A DNA stretch of 64,000 nucleotides, taken from NCBI GenBank assembly GCA_028583605.1, contig CM053337.1, forward strand, positions 15,023,639 through 15,087,638, given 5' to 3'. This document shows, piece after piece, positions 50,218 through 58,850 of the stretch (position 1 is its first letter; each line of letters begins with the position of its first letter). The notes beneath the pieces were generated by a model that was not told where the DNA came from, did not search any database, and saw only the letters and a program-made list of their open reading frames with translations. Made by a program: the position numbers and the translations under genes. Origin of the DNA: Dastarcus helophoroides. Lineage: Eukaryota; Arthropoda; Insecta; Coleoptera; Bothrideridae.

Positions 50218-51095
50218 ACTGACGACGTGGGAAGGGCGGCAGAAGCTTTCGCCATCAATTGTGGGCTATTGCAATTGGTTGGGGAACCCACAAGAATTCC
50301 TGTCGTCTATCTACTCGATTTTTTCCTTACACATTCGTCTAATCTACTCGATTTTTTCCTTACACATTCGTCTAATCTACTCGATTTTTTCCTTACACAT
50401 TCGTCTAATCTACTCGATTTTTTCCTTACACATTCGTCTAATCTACTCGATTTTTTCCTTACACATTCGTCTAATCTACTCGATTTTTTCCTTACACATT
50501 CGTCTAATCTACTCGATTTTTTCCTTACACATTCGTCTAATCTACTCGATTTTTTCCTTACACATTCGTCTAATCTACTCGATTTTTTCCTTACACATTC
50601 TCCAAATTCGTATGAAATCACAGTAACACTCTGCTTGGAAATTCCAATCATGTGATTGGAACTTTCCAAGAGGCTGTGGCCTCTTCGTTCACTTCATATA
50701 CCCTTCCTTCTGACACAGCTCGTTTGGTACTTTAACTTCGACATTTCCAACCGTTACTTCGTAGAATTCTTTAATATTCACATACCAGCAATCGCTGGTA
50801 TGACCGTCGATGATGCAATAACGCGAAACCTGGTCCAGTGTTAGCAAATATTTATGGAAACCTTATGGAATTTTTAATTTTGTAGCGTTTTTATCGTCAA
50901 TTAAGTTTAATAGTTATGAATTTAATTTTGCAAGCTGAAGAATTGAGAGACATCTTTGCATCTTCCCCCTATGGAAAGAAATCTGCTTTAACTCGGACAA
51001 CCCTTCTATAGTCGCCGAATCCATCACTGAAACTATCCTGGTTGGTATGGAATGTTCAATTCCCGATTCTGTCTCTAGTAAATCTTGGTTCCATT
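50218..51095 (+). pseudogene. Non-LTR retrotransposon endonuclease region, broken
   Basis: GRAAEAFAINCGLLQLVGEP followed by TRIP and LLDFFLTHSPNSYEITV is the pattern of the apurinic-type endonuclease of insect non-LTR retrotransposons (Jockey/CR1-like). Downstream, in shifted frames, come remnants such as SIVAESITETILVGMECSIP, matching the family region just before the WFN motif. Stops and frameshifts break it, and no reverse-transcriptase catalytic motif follows, so it is dead. Clade assignment is uncertain. Confidence 0.7.
50311..50607 (+). repeat. 33-bp tandem repeat, nine copies, in frame
   Basis: Nine units of CTACTCGATTTTTTCCTTAC plus 13 further bases, virtually identical. The unit is 11 codons (LLDFFLTHSSN), and the ninth ends in SPN, which is the usual family sequence, so the other eight were added upstream of it. 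All three forward frames stay open through it. Confidence 0.97.
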
Positions 51096-51097
51096 TT

Positions 51098-51190
51098 TTT
51101 TAATGGAACGGACTGGTCCTTGGTTATCTTCAAAAATTTGTTGTTTTTTAATATTTCTTGGTGTCAGGGGACAAGTTTTTTATTTCAAAT
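51098..51190 (+). mobile_element. Terminal fragment of the foldback element family
   Basis: Contains TGGAACGGACTGGTCCTTGG and GGTTATCTTCAAAAATT followed by TTTCTTGGTGTCAGGGGACA, matching the ends of the element at 21.15-24.38 kb. It interrupts the retrotransposon remains. Confidence 0.7.
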
Positions 51191-51780
51191 TAGAAACATT
51201 CGAAATGTGGACATAGAATACTCAAGATACCATGCACAGCCAAGATAAGAAACGAAGACGTTCTCAAACGTTTTAATAAAGATCGAGAACTTTTTTACTA
51301 TACTTCCACTATAAAAAAAGACAGCATACCTAAGTCACATTATGCGCAACAATAAATATCAAATTCTCCATCTAATTGTTGAAAGCATTTGATGTGAATA
51401 CGACCCTGTATCCTAACCAATAAACGATCTTGAACACGCTTCTGTTTGAAGTATACGAATTATTTTAAAAATAAATCTTTTTATTACTAATTAACGCTAT
51501 GAACTACTACACTATGCTGCATAATGTACACTAGATTTAAACACATCAAAGCTGCAATTAACGACAAAATTGCAAAAAAAATCATTGTTTGTCTGTCAAA
51601 ATTCATGTTGATAAACATCTTCGTTCTCATTGCAACAACAACGACACGAAAGTTTGTTTATTGTCGTCTCTAGTTGATATTTACTCTATGGTTTCGACAG
51701 TGTTCCACAATACATCTTCCCATATTTAATGCCTATTTGTAAAAAAAGCCTATTTTGTCTTCGCAAAGGTTTTTGGAAGG
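51190..51780. other. Sequence between retrotransposon fragments
   Basis: AT-rich, apparently unique; no domain or gene visible. Confidence 0.4.
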
Positions 51781-52560
51781 AATAAGAACGCGTTGCGAGC
51801 TGGGTTTTCGCCAGGCTTCCAACTGCCTTCACTGGTTACTCTGCAGCGTTCAGTCTATTTAATCACTGGATCCCGCTCACCGAAACGAATTAGATCTGAT
51901 CCGCCCATCTCTACTTGGGACGACCATGTGCGGGCCATTGCCAAGTGTGCCTCTCAATAGTTACTTTCTTTTTAGAGCTAAAAAGTGCTTCACGTCTCAT
52001 CAGCTGCTCATTCTGTACAAAGCTCACTAGAATACTGTCCTCGTGTTTGGAGTTCAATCCCAAAGCATACTCTGGCTCTTTTGGATTCAATTCAAAGAGC
52101 GATTCGCCTAATTGATGACGAGAGTTTGACCGATCCTCTCGAAACACTGGAGCGCAGGCGAATGGTTGGTGACTTGTCTCTTTTCTAAAAGTACTGTCAC
52201 GGGAGATGCTCACAGCAACTAATAGGATTGATCTCACCAAGGGCAACATTTTTAAGGCGTTTACGACAGTCGGGGCAAGATTTTTAAAGCATTTAAGACA
52301 GTCGGGGCAAGATTTTTAAAGCATTTAAGACAGTCGAAGGCAAGATTTTTAAGGCGTCCAAGACAGTTGGAGGCAAGACTTCTAAAGCGTTTAAAACAGT
52401 CGGGAGCAGCAAATTCCTGTGCGGTTCGGCTTGAGACAGTGAGGACTTCTGCCTACAAAGACTTTTATAGAACTTCCAAGTTTTGGAATTCGTTACCGAA
52501 CGGAATTTTACCCGAAAATTACAACCCATCCTTAGTTAGAATGGCAGTTCATCGCCATTT
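51781..52560 (+). pseudogene. Reverse-transcriptase C-terminal region, copy 1
   Basis: Read across frameshifts, it gives WDDHVRAIAKCAS, RAKKCFTSHQLL-like, SLEYCPRVWSS, LALLDSIQRAIRLIDDESL, LETLERRRMVGDLSLF and, near 52440-52530, FYRTSKFWNSLPNGILP. This is the conserved thumb-to-end region of non-LTR retrotransposon ORF2. A run of 32-base repeats (GGCAAGATTTTTAAAGC..., 52240-52410) has been inserted or expanded within it. Defective. Confidence 0.75.
52240..52420 (+). repeat. 32-bp tandem repeat inside the retrotransposon fragment
   Basis: About five units near GCAAGATTTTTAAAGCATTT followed by AAGACAGTCGGG. Shorter versions of the same run are present in the two following copies (52875-52980 and 53460-53570), with different copy number. 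Confidence 0.85.
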
Positions 52561-53130
52561 ATCCTCGTTTCCATTACCAAGTGCGCCTTTCAAAAGTTAC
52601 TTTCTTTTTGGAGCTAAAAAGTGCTTCATGTCTCATCAGCTGCTCACTCTGTACAAAGCTCACTAGAATACTGTCCTCGTGTTTGGAGTTCAATCCCAAA
52701 ACATACTCTGGCTCTTTTGGATTCAATTCAAAGAGCAATTCGCCTAATTGATGACGAGAGTTGGACCGATTCTCTCGAAACACTGGAGCGAAGGCGAATG
52801 GTTGGTGACTTATCTCTTTTCTAAAAGTACTTTAATGGGAGATGCTCGTAGCAACTAATAGGATTGATCCCTCCAAGGGCAAGATTTTTAAGGCGTTTAA
52901 GACAGTCGGAGGCAAGATTTTTAAGGCGTCCAAGACAGTTTTAGGCAAGACTTCTAAAGCGTTTAAGACAGTCGGGGGCAGCAAATTCCTGTGCGGTTCG
53001 GCTTGAGACAGTAAGGACTTCTGCCTACAAAGACTCTTTTATAGAAGTTCCAAGTTATGGAATTGGTTACCGAACGGAATTTTCCCCGAAAATTACAACG
53101 CATCCTTAGTTAAAAAGGCGGTTCATCGCC
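52560..53130 (+). pseudogene. Reverse-transcriptase C-terminal region, copy 2
   Basis: Tandem duplicate of copy 1: CTAGAATACTGTCC occurs at 52026, 52663 and 53237. The unit starts at CCAAGTGCGCC and again contains SLEYCPRVWSS, LALLDSIQRAIRLIDDESW and LERRRMVGDLSLF, broken by frameshifts. Confidence 0.75.
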
Positions 53131-53770
53131 ATTTAACCTCGTTTCCATTGCCAAGTGCGCCTCTCAAAAGTTACTTTCTTTTTGGAGCTAAAAAGTGCTT
53201 CACGTCTCATCATCTGCTCACTCTGTACAAAGCTCACTAGAATACTGTCCTCGTGTTTGAAGTTCAATCCCAAAGCATATTCTGGCTCTTTTGGATTCAA
53301 TCCAAAGAGCGATTCGCCTAATTGATGACGAGAGTTGGACCGATTCTCTCGAAACACTGGAGTGCAGGCGAATGGTTGGCGACTTGTCTCTTTTTTAAAA
53401 GTACTATCACGGGAGATGCTCGCACCAACTAATAGGATTGATCTCAGCAAGGGCAACATTTTTAAGGCGTCGGGGCAAGATTTTTAAAGCATTTAAGACA
53501 GTCAGGGCAAGATTTTTAAAGCGTTTAAGAGTCGGAGGCAAGATTTCTAAAGCGTTTAAAACATTCGGGGGCAACAAATTCCTGTGCGGTTCGGCTTGAG
53601 ACAGTGAGGACTGCTGCCTACAAAGACTCTTTTATAGAACTTCCAAGTTATGGAATTCGTTACCGAACGGAATTTTCCCCGAAAATTAAAACCCATCCTT
53701 AGTTAAAAAGGTGGCACGTTTCTGCGTTCTACTCGCAGTGCTCCTAAGGCACAATAGGGTTGCCCTTGTG
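53130..53770 (+). pseudogene. Reverse-transcriptase C-terminal region, copy 3 and 3' end
   Basis: Third tandem copy, with the same motifs, ending after a WNSLPNGI-like segment near 53670. Only this last copy continues into a 3' tail (ACGTTTCTGCGTTCTACTCG... to about 53770), so it probably holds the original element end and the two copies before it arose by duplication. Confidence 0.7.
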
Positions 53771-53867
53771 TGGATTTAACTTAAAATTATTCCCATTTAG
53801 GTTAAAGACATGAAAACATTTTGCTTTTGTTCTAAGCACAGATCAATAAATTTTTTTTAAATTGTTT

Positions 53868-54130
53868 GGTTGATTGTATTCAATCAACAGTTTGGTATCT
53901 CCAACTCGAACGCTGACAAGTATTCGGCAGTATACACTTAGAAATGGACTTCGTCCGTGTGAGTCCCTGGTATAACGCCACTTATCAATCTGTGAAAGAA
54001 TCTGAGAGATAGCTCCAACAAGCGCTTGCAAACAGAATCCTTCTTAGACTGCAATACACCCGTTGGGAGGGTGTTGTTGCATCTAAGTCGCATTTTACTT
54101 GCGTTTTGCTTTGTTATTGAAGATAACACA
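53868..54130 (-). mobile_element. Diverged relative of the hammerhead-bearing element
   Basis: On the minus strand CTTGTCAGCGTTCGAGTTGG and GATACCAAACTG match the stem I side of the hammerhead units at 58 kb and 6.7 kb, and CGACTTAGATGCAAC/CGCAAGTAAAATGCG resemble their outer parts. After CUG the core is replaced by a different palindrome (GTTGATTG...CAATCAAC), so no hammerhead can form. Confidence 0.45.
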
Positions 54131-54149
54131 CAACATAATATATTGGTTA

Positions 54150-54425
54150 TTCTAACAATAACAACGTCAGTTTGGCGTCTTTGAATATATACATATCGTA
54201 AGAAAAAAAAAACAAAAAAAAATCCGTAATTCTAACAAGGTCAGTTTGGCTTCTTCGACTATATACATATCGAAAGAAAAAAAAACAAAAAAAAATCCGT
54301 AATTCTAATAACAAGGTCAGTTTGGCTTCTTTGAATATATACATATCATAAGAAAAAAAAAACAACAAAAAATCCGTAATTCTAACAAGGTCACTTTGGC
54401 TTCTTTGAATATATACATATCGTAA
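54150..54425. repeat. About 74-bp tandem repeat, four copies
   Basis: Four copies of AACAAGGTCAGTTTGGCTTC ... ATATATACATATCGTAAG followed by poly-A/AC and AATCCGTAATTCT, near 54160, 54236, 54314 and 54387. Confidence 0.85.
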
Positions 54426-54545
54426 AAAAAAACAAAAAAAAAAACAAAAAAAGAAAAAAAACAAAAAAAAAAATAAAAAAACAAAAAAAAGAAAAAACCA
54501 AAAAAGAAAAAAAACGAAAAAAAAACAACAAAAAAAACACCCCAA
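54425..54545. repeat. A-rich (A6-9C/G)n tract
   Basis: About 120 bases of A runs broken by single C or G, continuing from the last 74-bp unit. The phenylalanine-rich minus-strand open frames here are artefacts. Confidence 0.9.
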
Positions 54546-54579
54546 AAAAGGATTTAGGGATAAAATAGGGCTGATAAGG

Positions 54580-54665
54580 GTACTTGTCCAATCTCAGGCA
54601 ATTTGCCCAACTTCAGGCAATTTATCCAACTTCAGGCAAGCTTTCCCAACGTTAGGCAACTCCCC
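54580..54665. repeat. Short minisatellite of CAACTTCAGGCAA units
   Basis: About four units of roughly 22 bases (CAACTTCAGGCAATTTATC and variants). Confidence 0.65.
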
Positions 54666-54753
54666 AAATTTCGGAATCCAAAATCAGGAGTTGGTTTCCA
54701 AAATGTATTTCAAGATAATTCTGGATTCAAAAACCAAAAGATACAAATCGACT

Positions 54754-55021
54754 TTAACTGGTCTTTGTACCAATCGTAGATACGTACTCCCTATCAGTCG
54801 CTTTCTGCAGCTCAAGAAATTCGACTTCTTTACGTTTTATCGCATCATCATTCTGATAACGTTGTACGAATTCAACTTCTCTCTTCAAATTTGTCTTCAA
54901 TCGATCGACGTCATCTTTTTTGGGAAAGTTCCCAAACTGGACGTCTTTCAGGGGTAGAATAGAGATCGATTTTGTATTCCGATATAAGTGATGTATTAAT
55001 CCCAGAATTGCGTCCGAATTC
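54754..55021 (-). CDS. Unidentified gene, last exon (coiled coil)
   Basis: Acceptor CTGTTTTAG/G. Eighty-eight codons to TAA at 54756-54754, no internal stop. Heptad-like charged sequence over the second half. It has no methionine near its start, so it is easy to miss when only ATG-initiated open frames are considered. The plus-strand 88-codon frame over the same bases (54691-54957) is its shadow. Confidence 0.7.
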
Positions 55022-57303
55022 CTAAAACAGGTAAAACGTTAATGCAGAAAATTACGACGGCACTATTTAGAGGGGCGTATTAAAAAAAAAGAAACAACAT
55101 GTCATACGTTAGATAACACTATAAATAGTATGATAAGGAACAAATTGTCACGTTTTTATCATAAATCCTGATAAAACTATTAATAATGAAATGCTATTTT
55201 ATAAAATATTCTGTGTACCTAGTTGTTACAAATCGGGTCATTTGATCGCTACTTTGAAAAGGTAAGTCTTAACTAACTGCTGAAATGTTACATTTTGAAA
55301 AACAGACGAACCAAAGATTTATTCTTGTTACAAAGAGTAGGGTAATCCTGGAAAGTCCAATTATAAATCCTGATAAAACTATTAATAATAAAATGCTATG
55401 TTATAAAATATTCTGTGTACCTAGTTGTTACAAATCGCGTCATTTGATCGCTACTTCGAAAAGGTAAGTCTTAACTAACTGCTGAAATGTTACATTTTGA
55501 TAAACAGACGAACCAAAGATTTATTCTTGTTACAAAGAGTAGAGTAATCCTGGAAAGTCCAATTATAAATCCTGATAAAACTATTAATAATGAAATTCTA
55601 TTTTATAAAATATTCTGTGTATCTAGTTGTTACAAATCGCGTCATTTGATCGCTACTTCGAAAAGGTAAGTCTTAACTAACTGCTGAAATGTTACATTTT
55701 GAAAAACAGACGAACCAAAGATTTATTCTTGTTACAAAGAGTAGAGTAATCCTGGAAAGTCCAATTATAAATCCTGATAAAACTATTAATAATAAAATTC
55801 TATTTTATAAAATATTCTGCGTATCTAGTTGTTACAAATCGCGTCATTTGATCGCTACTTCGAAAAGGTAAGTCTTAACTAACTGCTGAAATGTTACATT
55901 TTGAAAAACAGACGAACCAAAGATTTATTCTTGTTACAAAGAGTAGAGTAATCCTGGAAAGTCCAATTATAAATCCTGATAAAACTATTAATAATGAAAT
56001 TCTATTTTATAAAATATTCTGCGTATCTAGTTGATACAAATCGCGTCATTTGATCGCTACTTCGAAAAGGTAAGTCTTAACTAACTGCTGAAATGTTACA
56101 TTTTGAAAAACAGACGAACCAAAGATTTATTCTTGTTACAAAGAGTAGAGTAATCCTGGAAAGTCCAATTTTTTCAAAATATCCGAGATTGGTTTATCTT
56201 CTTTGCTTTTGTTCAAAAATGTTAAGGTCAAAAATTGGAAAAAAATCTAATTTCGAGTTTTATTTTCAAGTATTCACTACCAAGTTTTCAGCTTAAACTT
56301 GTGTGTTGACATTCAAGTCCTATAATTTCGATTTTAAAATCGAAATTTCGACTTCTTGCAATTTCGACTTTATGAAATTTCGACTTTTTCGTGAATTTTC
56401 GAGTTTCTCTTGCAATTTCGACTTTCTCTTGCAATTTCGACTTTCTCGTAAACTTTCGACTTTCTCTTGAAATTTCAATCGCTCGAAATGTCGACTTTGA
56501 TTCAAAAGTTCGTGTGAAAACTCGATTTTTTTACAAATTAATAACCTGAACGTTTTTAACGATAAAGATCGCAAAGTCAGAAGTGGGAAACAGCGTAAAT
56601 ATACAAATAACTCGCCGCGATATACATTTGTTTATACCCCACCGAACCTACCTTCCGTATATTTTACACTTGAAGCCACCGACAGCGCCATCCTCGCAAA
56701 AATCTAATTGGGAACGTACTTCCTCCCATAACTCTACTAATCCACCATCGATAAGAGGGGACAGATTATGAGCTAGAAAATATTGAGATTTGCACTCAAC
56801 TTTTACTTTTCTCAGGCAACAGTCTATCTCCAATATATTCACCAAGGCAGCGAGTTGTTCCCCAAATAATACCAAATCCTCGTATTTGTTGCCAACTATA
56901 GCGCAAATTAGATCGCATGGTAGGCCCTCGAGAATACTACACGGTTGAACCACCATTAGAATGATCCAGTAAGTCCCCGCAAGATATACTGAAGCTAGGG
57001 AGCGTTATACATGATTTTACCTCTTTGATTTTCAACAAGATGACACCTGTTGGGTTAAAAAACACTCGATCGCTTTTTTCCCCACTTCTGAGGGTAATAT
57101 AAACTCACCGTTAATTTCGTAAGTTAACTGTTCCAAAAACCGTAGTGATTTAATCACCACAATTAGTATCGCTTCCTGCTTTGGTTCAACCGATTTCGAA
57201 AAAGTGATCGCAGTTTGCACCTTAACGTCACATAATGAGTAATGGTACGTTAATGGGTGGTTAGAATTCCATTGCAAAACCAGATTATTGAAGGCACGCT
57301 GAT
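54754..57303 (-). CDS. Unidentified protein gene, 3' part: three exons with coiled-coil C-terminus
   Basis: Exons on the minus strand: about 57303-57047, 56988-56652 and 55021-54754. The last junction is firm: donor AAG/GTAGGT at 56651, acceptor CTGTTTTAG before 55021, and the frame is open across it (KIYG-R-NSDAILGLIHHLY). The first exon has a clear acceptor (GATATTACAG, phase 1), so the gene continues upstream. The junction between the first two exons is unclear: GTGTCA (phase 0) does not fit acceptor CTTCAG at 56989 (phase 1). About 285 residues are visible: a helical hydrophobic first part, FLEQLTYEINGEFILPSEVG, then VELWEEVRSQLDF, and a C-terminal charged coiled coil (DDVDRLKTNLKREVEF, AIKRKEVEFLELQKA) ending GTKTS-stop. 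I do not recognise the family. Repeats fill the last intron and the region upstream. Confidence 0.65.
55150..56170. repeat. 202-bp tandem repeat, about five copies
   Basis: Units of 202 bases (identical ATG positions at 55285, 55487, 55689, 55891 and 56093), differing at few positions. The array lies within the last intron of the minus-strand gene. Each unit has a 60-codon plus-strand frame (HFEKQTNQRFILVTKSR...) closed by TAA just after AAAAGGTAAGT; since it recurs only as part of the repeat I do not call it. Confidence 0.95.
56320..56565. repeat. TCGAAATTT-type block, CTCTTGCAATTTCGACTTT variant
   Basis: About 240 bases with units TTTCGACTTTCTCTTGCAAT; the variant with TTGCAA is specific to this block. 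Confidence 0.65.
56652..56988 (-). CDS. Unidentified gene, middle exon
   Basis: From acceptor CCTAGCTTCAG (56989) to donor GTAGGT (56651), 337 bases, with one open frame: YLAGTYWIILMVVQPCSILE, VGNKYEDLVLFGEQLAALVN, VECKSQYFLAHNLSPLIDGG and LVELWEEVRSQLDFCEDGAV. If the donor is ignored, translation stops at TAG three bases later (KIYGR-stop), but splicing to the next exon gives a convincing continuation. Confidence 0.7.
57047..57303 (-). CDS. Unidentified gene, first visible exon
   Basis: Acceptor TTTTGATATTACAG, then DQRAFNNLVLQWNSNHPLTY (first residue depends on the missing exon) and FSKSVEPKQEAILIVVIKSL. No in-frame methionine starts it, so it is internal. The frame ends at TGA 57032; the 3' boundary is placed at CAG/GTGTCA but could be a few bases later (TCTT/GTTGAA, phase 1, which would fit the next acceptor). 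Confidence 0.6.
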
Positions 57304-57309
57304 CTGTAA

Positions 57310-58030
57310 TATCAAAATTGAACCGTTAAGGTATGGAGATTTTAGTTTTTTGAAAGATACGGGAGTCAGGCATTGAGCATCATAAATATGTACCCGAATA
57401 ATTCGTTCATTCATTCATAAAAGGACAAAACTTTGTAAAGTGCTATTTTAAAAATTTCGATCCCGAAAATCTATATTTTTCAACTTTTTGACTCTTAAAA
57501 GGTTTGTTTTTCTCGAAAATTAGAGGTATTTGAAAATGGCTATCTAACTTGAGAAAGTGAAAAATGTTTAAAAAATCACTTTCAAGAAAAATGGAAATCA
57601 AAAAAGTTTAACTTCTGTAAAGGAAGGGTGGAAATTTTCAGAAAAAGTTAAAATTAAGTTAGATGTTATAGGTGACGTTTTAAAAATTTTGAATTGTCTC
57701 ATAATCGCGAGTCAATTTTTTTCAAAAAGTAAACAATTTATTTATTTACTTGATATTTGAATTTAAATAATTAATGGAGCTAATTGACTAAAAAAAATAC
57801 ATTACAAAAAAATATCAAATGTCACGAATGCGTAGAAAGGACATCACTTTAAAATTTTATTTTTAGGAATTTCGAGTTCTTTCAATTTTTATTAATTTGC
57901 TACTTTTCTAAAAAATGTTATCTTTCTCATTTCCGTTTTTTTTTAAATGTCGTTTTTCCTATTTTGCCTTTTCGATTTTGCAATTCTTTTTTTGAAAATT
58001 TGGGCTTCAAAACTTCGATCCTTTTTACTT
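57310..58030. other. Sequence upstream (on minus) of the unidentified gene
   Basis: AT-rich with scattered TTTTCGAAAATT words. The missing 5' exons of the minus-strand gene should lie here or beyond, but no exon can be supported by eye. Confidence 0.4.
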
Positions 58031-58237
58031 CTTTTGCAAGCAAAATGCAACCTAGACTACAAATTCATGCAGCCCTCCAGGCGGCGTGTATAGTGAATCA
58101 TAGGTAGCTGAACTACCAACAGTTAAAACACTGCCCCCTAGCGAATCGGTTGCTCTCTAGGAAAAATTGCTCAGAAGACAAGGATTCTAATACACAGACC
58201 AATAGGTTTGAACATTTATTAGATTCGAAGTTTGGAA

Positions 58238-58280
58238 ACCAAAGACAGGTTTCGATCTTGTTAGATCTCGTCAGTTTGGT
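58238..58280 (-). ncRNA. Type I hammerhead ribozyme, unit 1
   Basis: Minus strand 5' to 3': stem I ACCAAA (58280-58275), CUGACGA (58274-58268), stem II GATCT (58267-58263), loop AACA, AGATC (58258-58254), GAAA (58253-58250), short stem III ACCUGU (58250-58245), C17 at 58244, then UUUGGU (58243-58238) closing six pairs of stem I. All invariant residues are present and the cleavage triplet is the classical GUC. Stem I extends through CCAAAC/GTTGG and CTTCGAAT/ATTCGAG pairing. Confidence 0.92.
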
Positions 58281-58610
58281 ATGTCCAACTCGAATGCTAA
58301 CAAATGTTCCGACAAGTACTAAAGAATTCACGGCCGTCAAGCGTGTGACTTAGTACTACCACCTATTGGTCCATAGAGAAACTATGGCCATCGCCAACAA
58401 TGTCGCATGCAAGTAGAATGCAACCTAGACTACAAATTCATGCGGCCCTCCAGGCGGCATGTATAGTGAATCATAGGTAGCTGAATTACCAACAGTTGAA
58501 ACACTGCCACCTAGCGAAGCGGTTGCTCTCTAGGAAAAATTTCCCAGAATACAAGGATTCTAATGCACAGACCAATAGGTTTGAACATTTATTAGATTCA
58601 AAGTTTGGAA

Positions 58611-58653
58611 ACCAAAGACCGGTTTCGATCTTGTTAGATCTCGTCAGTTTGAT
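58611..58653 (-). ncRNA. Type I hammerhead ribozyme, unit 2
   Basis: As in unit 1, with core CUGACGA (58647-58641), the same stem II and GAAA (58626-58623), cleavage triplet GUC with C17 at 58617. Stem III is ACCGGU (58623-58618), a perfect palindrome with no room for a loop; such ribozymes are known to work as dimers in which two stems III pair with each other. Stem I has one G-U wobble. Confidence 0.92.
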
Positions 58654-58850
58654 AAATCCAACTCGAATGCTAACAAATGTTCCGACAAGTAAGTACTAAA
58701 GAATTCACGGACGTCAAGCGTGTGACTCTTAGTACTACCACCTATTGGTCCATAGAGAAACTATGGCCATCGCCAACAATGTCGTATGCAAGTAGAATGC
58801 AACCTAGACTACAAGCGTCAAGCGTGTGACTCTTAGTACTACCACCTATT

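Noticed and set aside
54147..54591. Phenylalanine-rich 66- and 132-codon minus-strand frames
   Set aside because: Encoded by the A-rich simple repeat and the 74-bp tandem units.
55370..56000. CTGATAA...GAAA in the 202-bp repeat, suggesting a hammerhead
   Set aside because: G8 is replaced by A and stem II does not pair.
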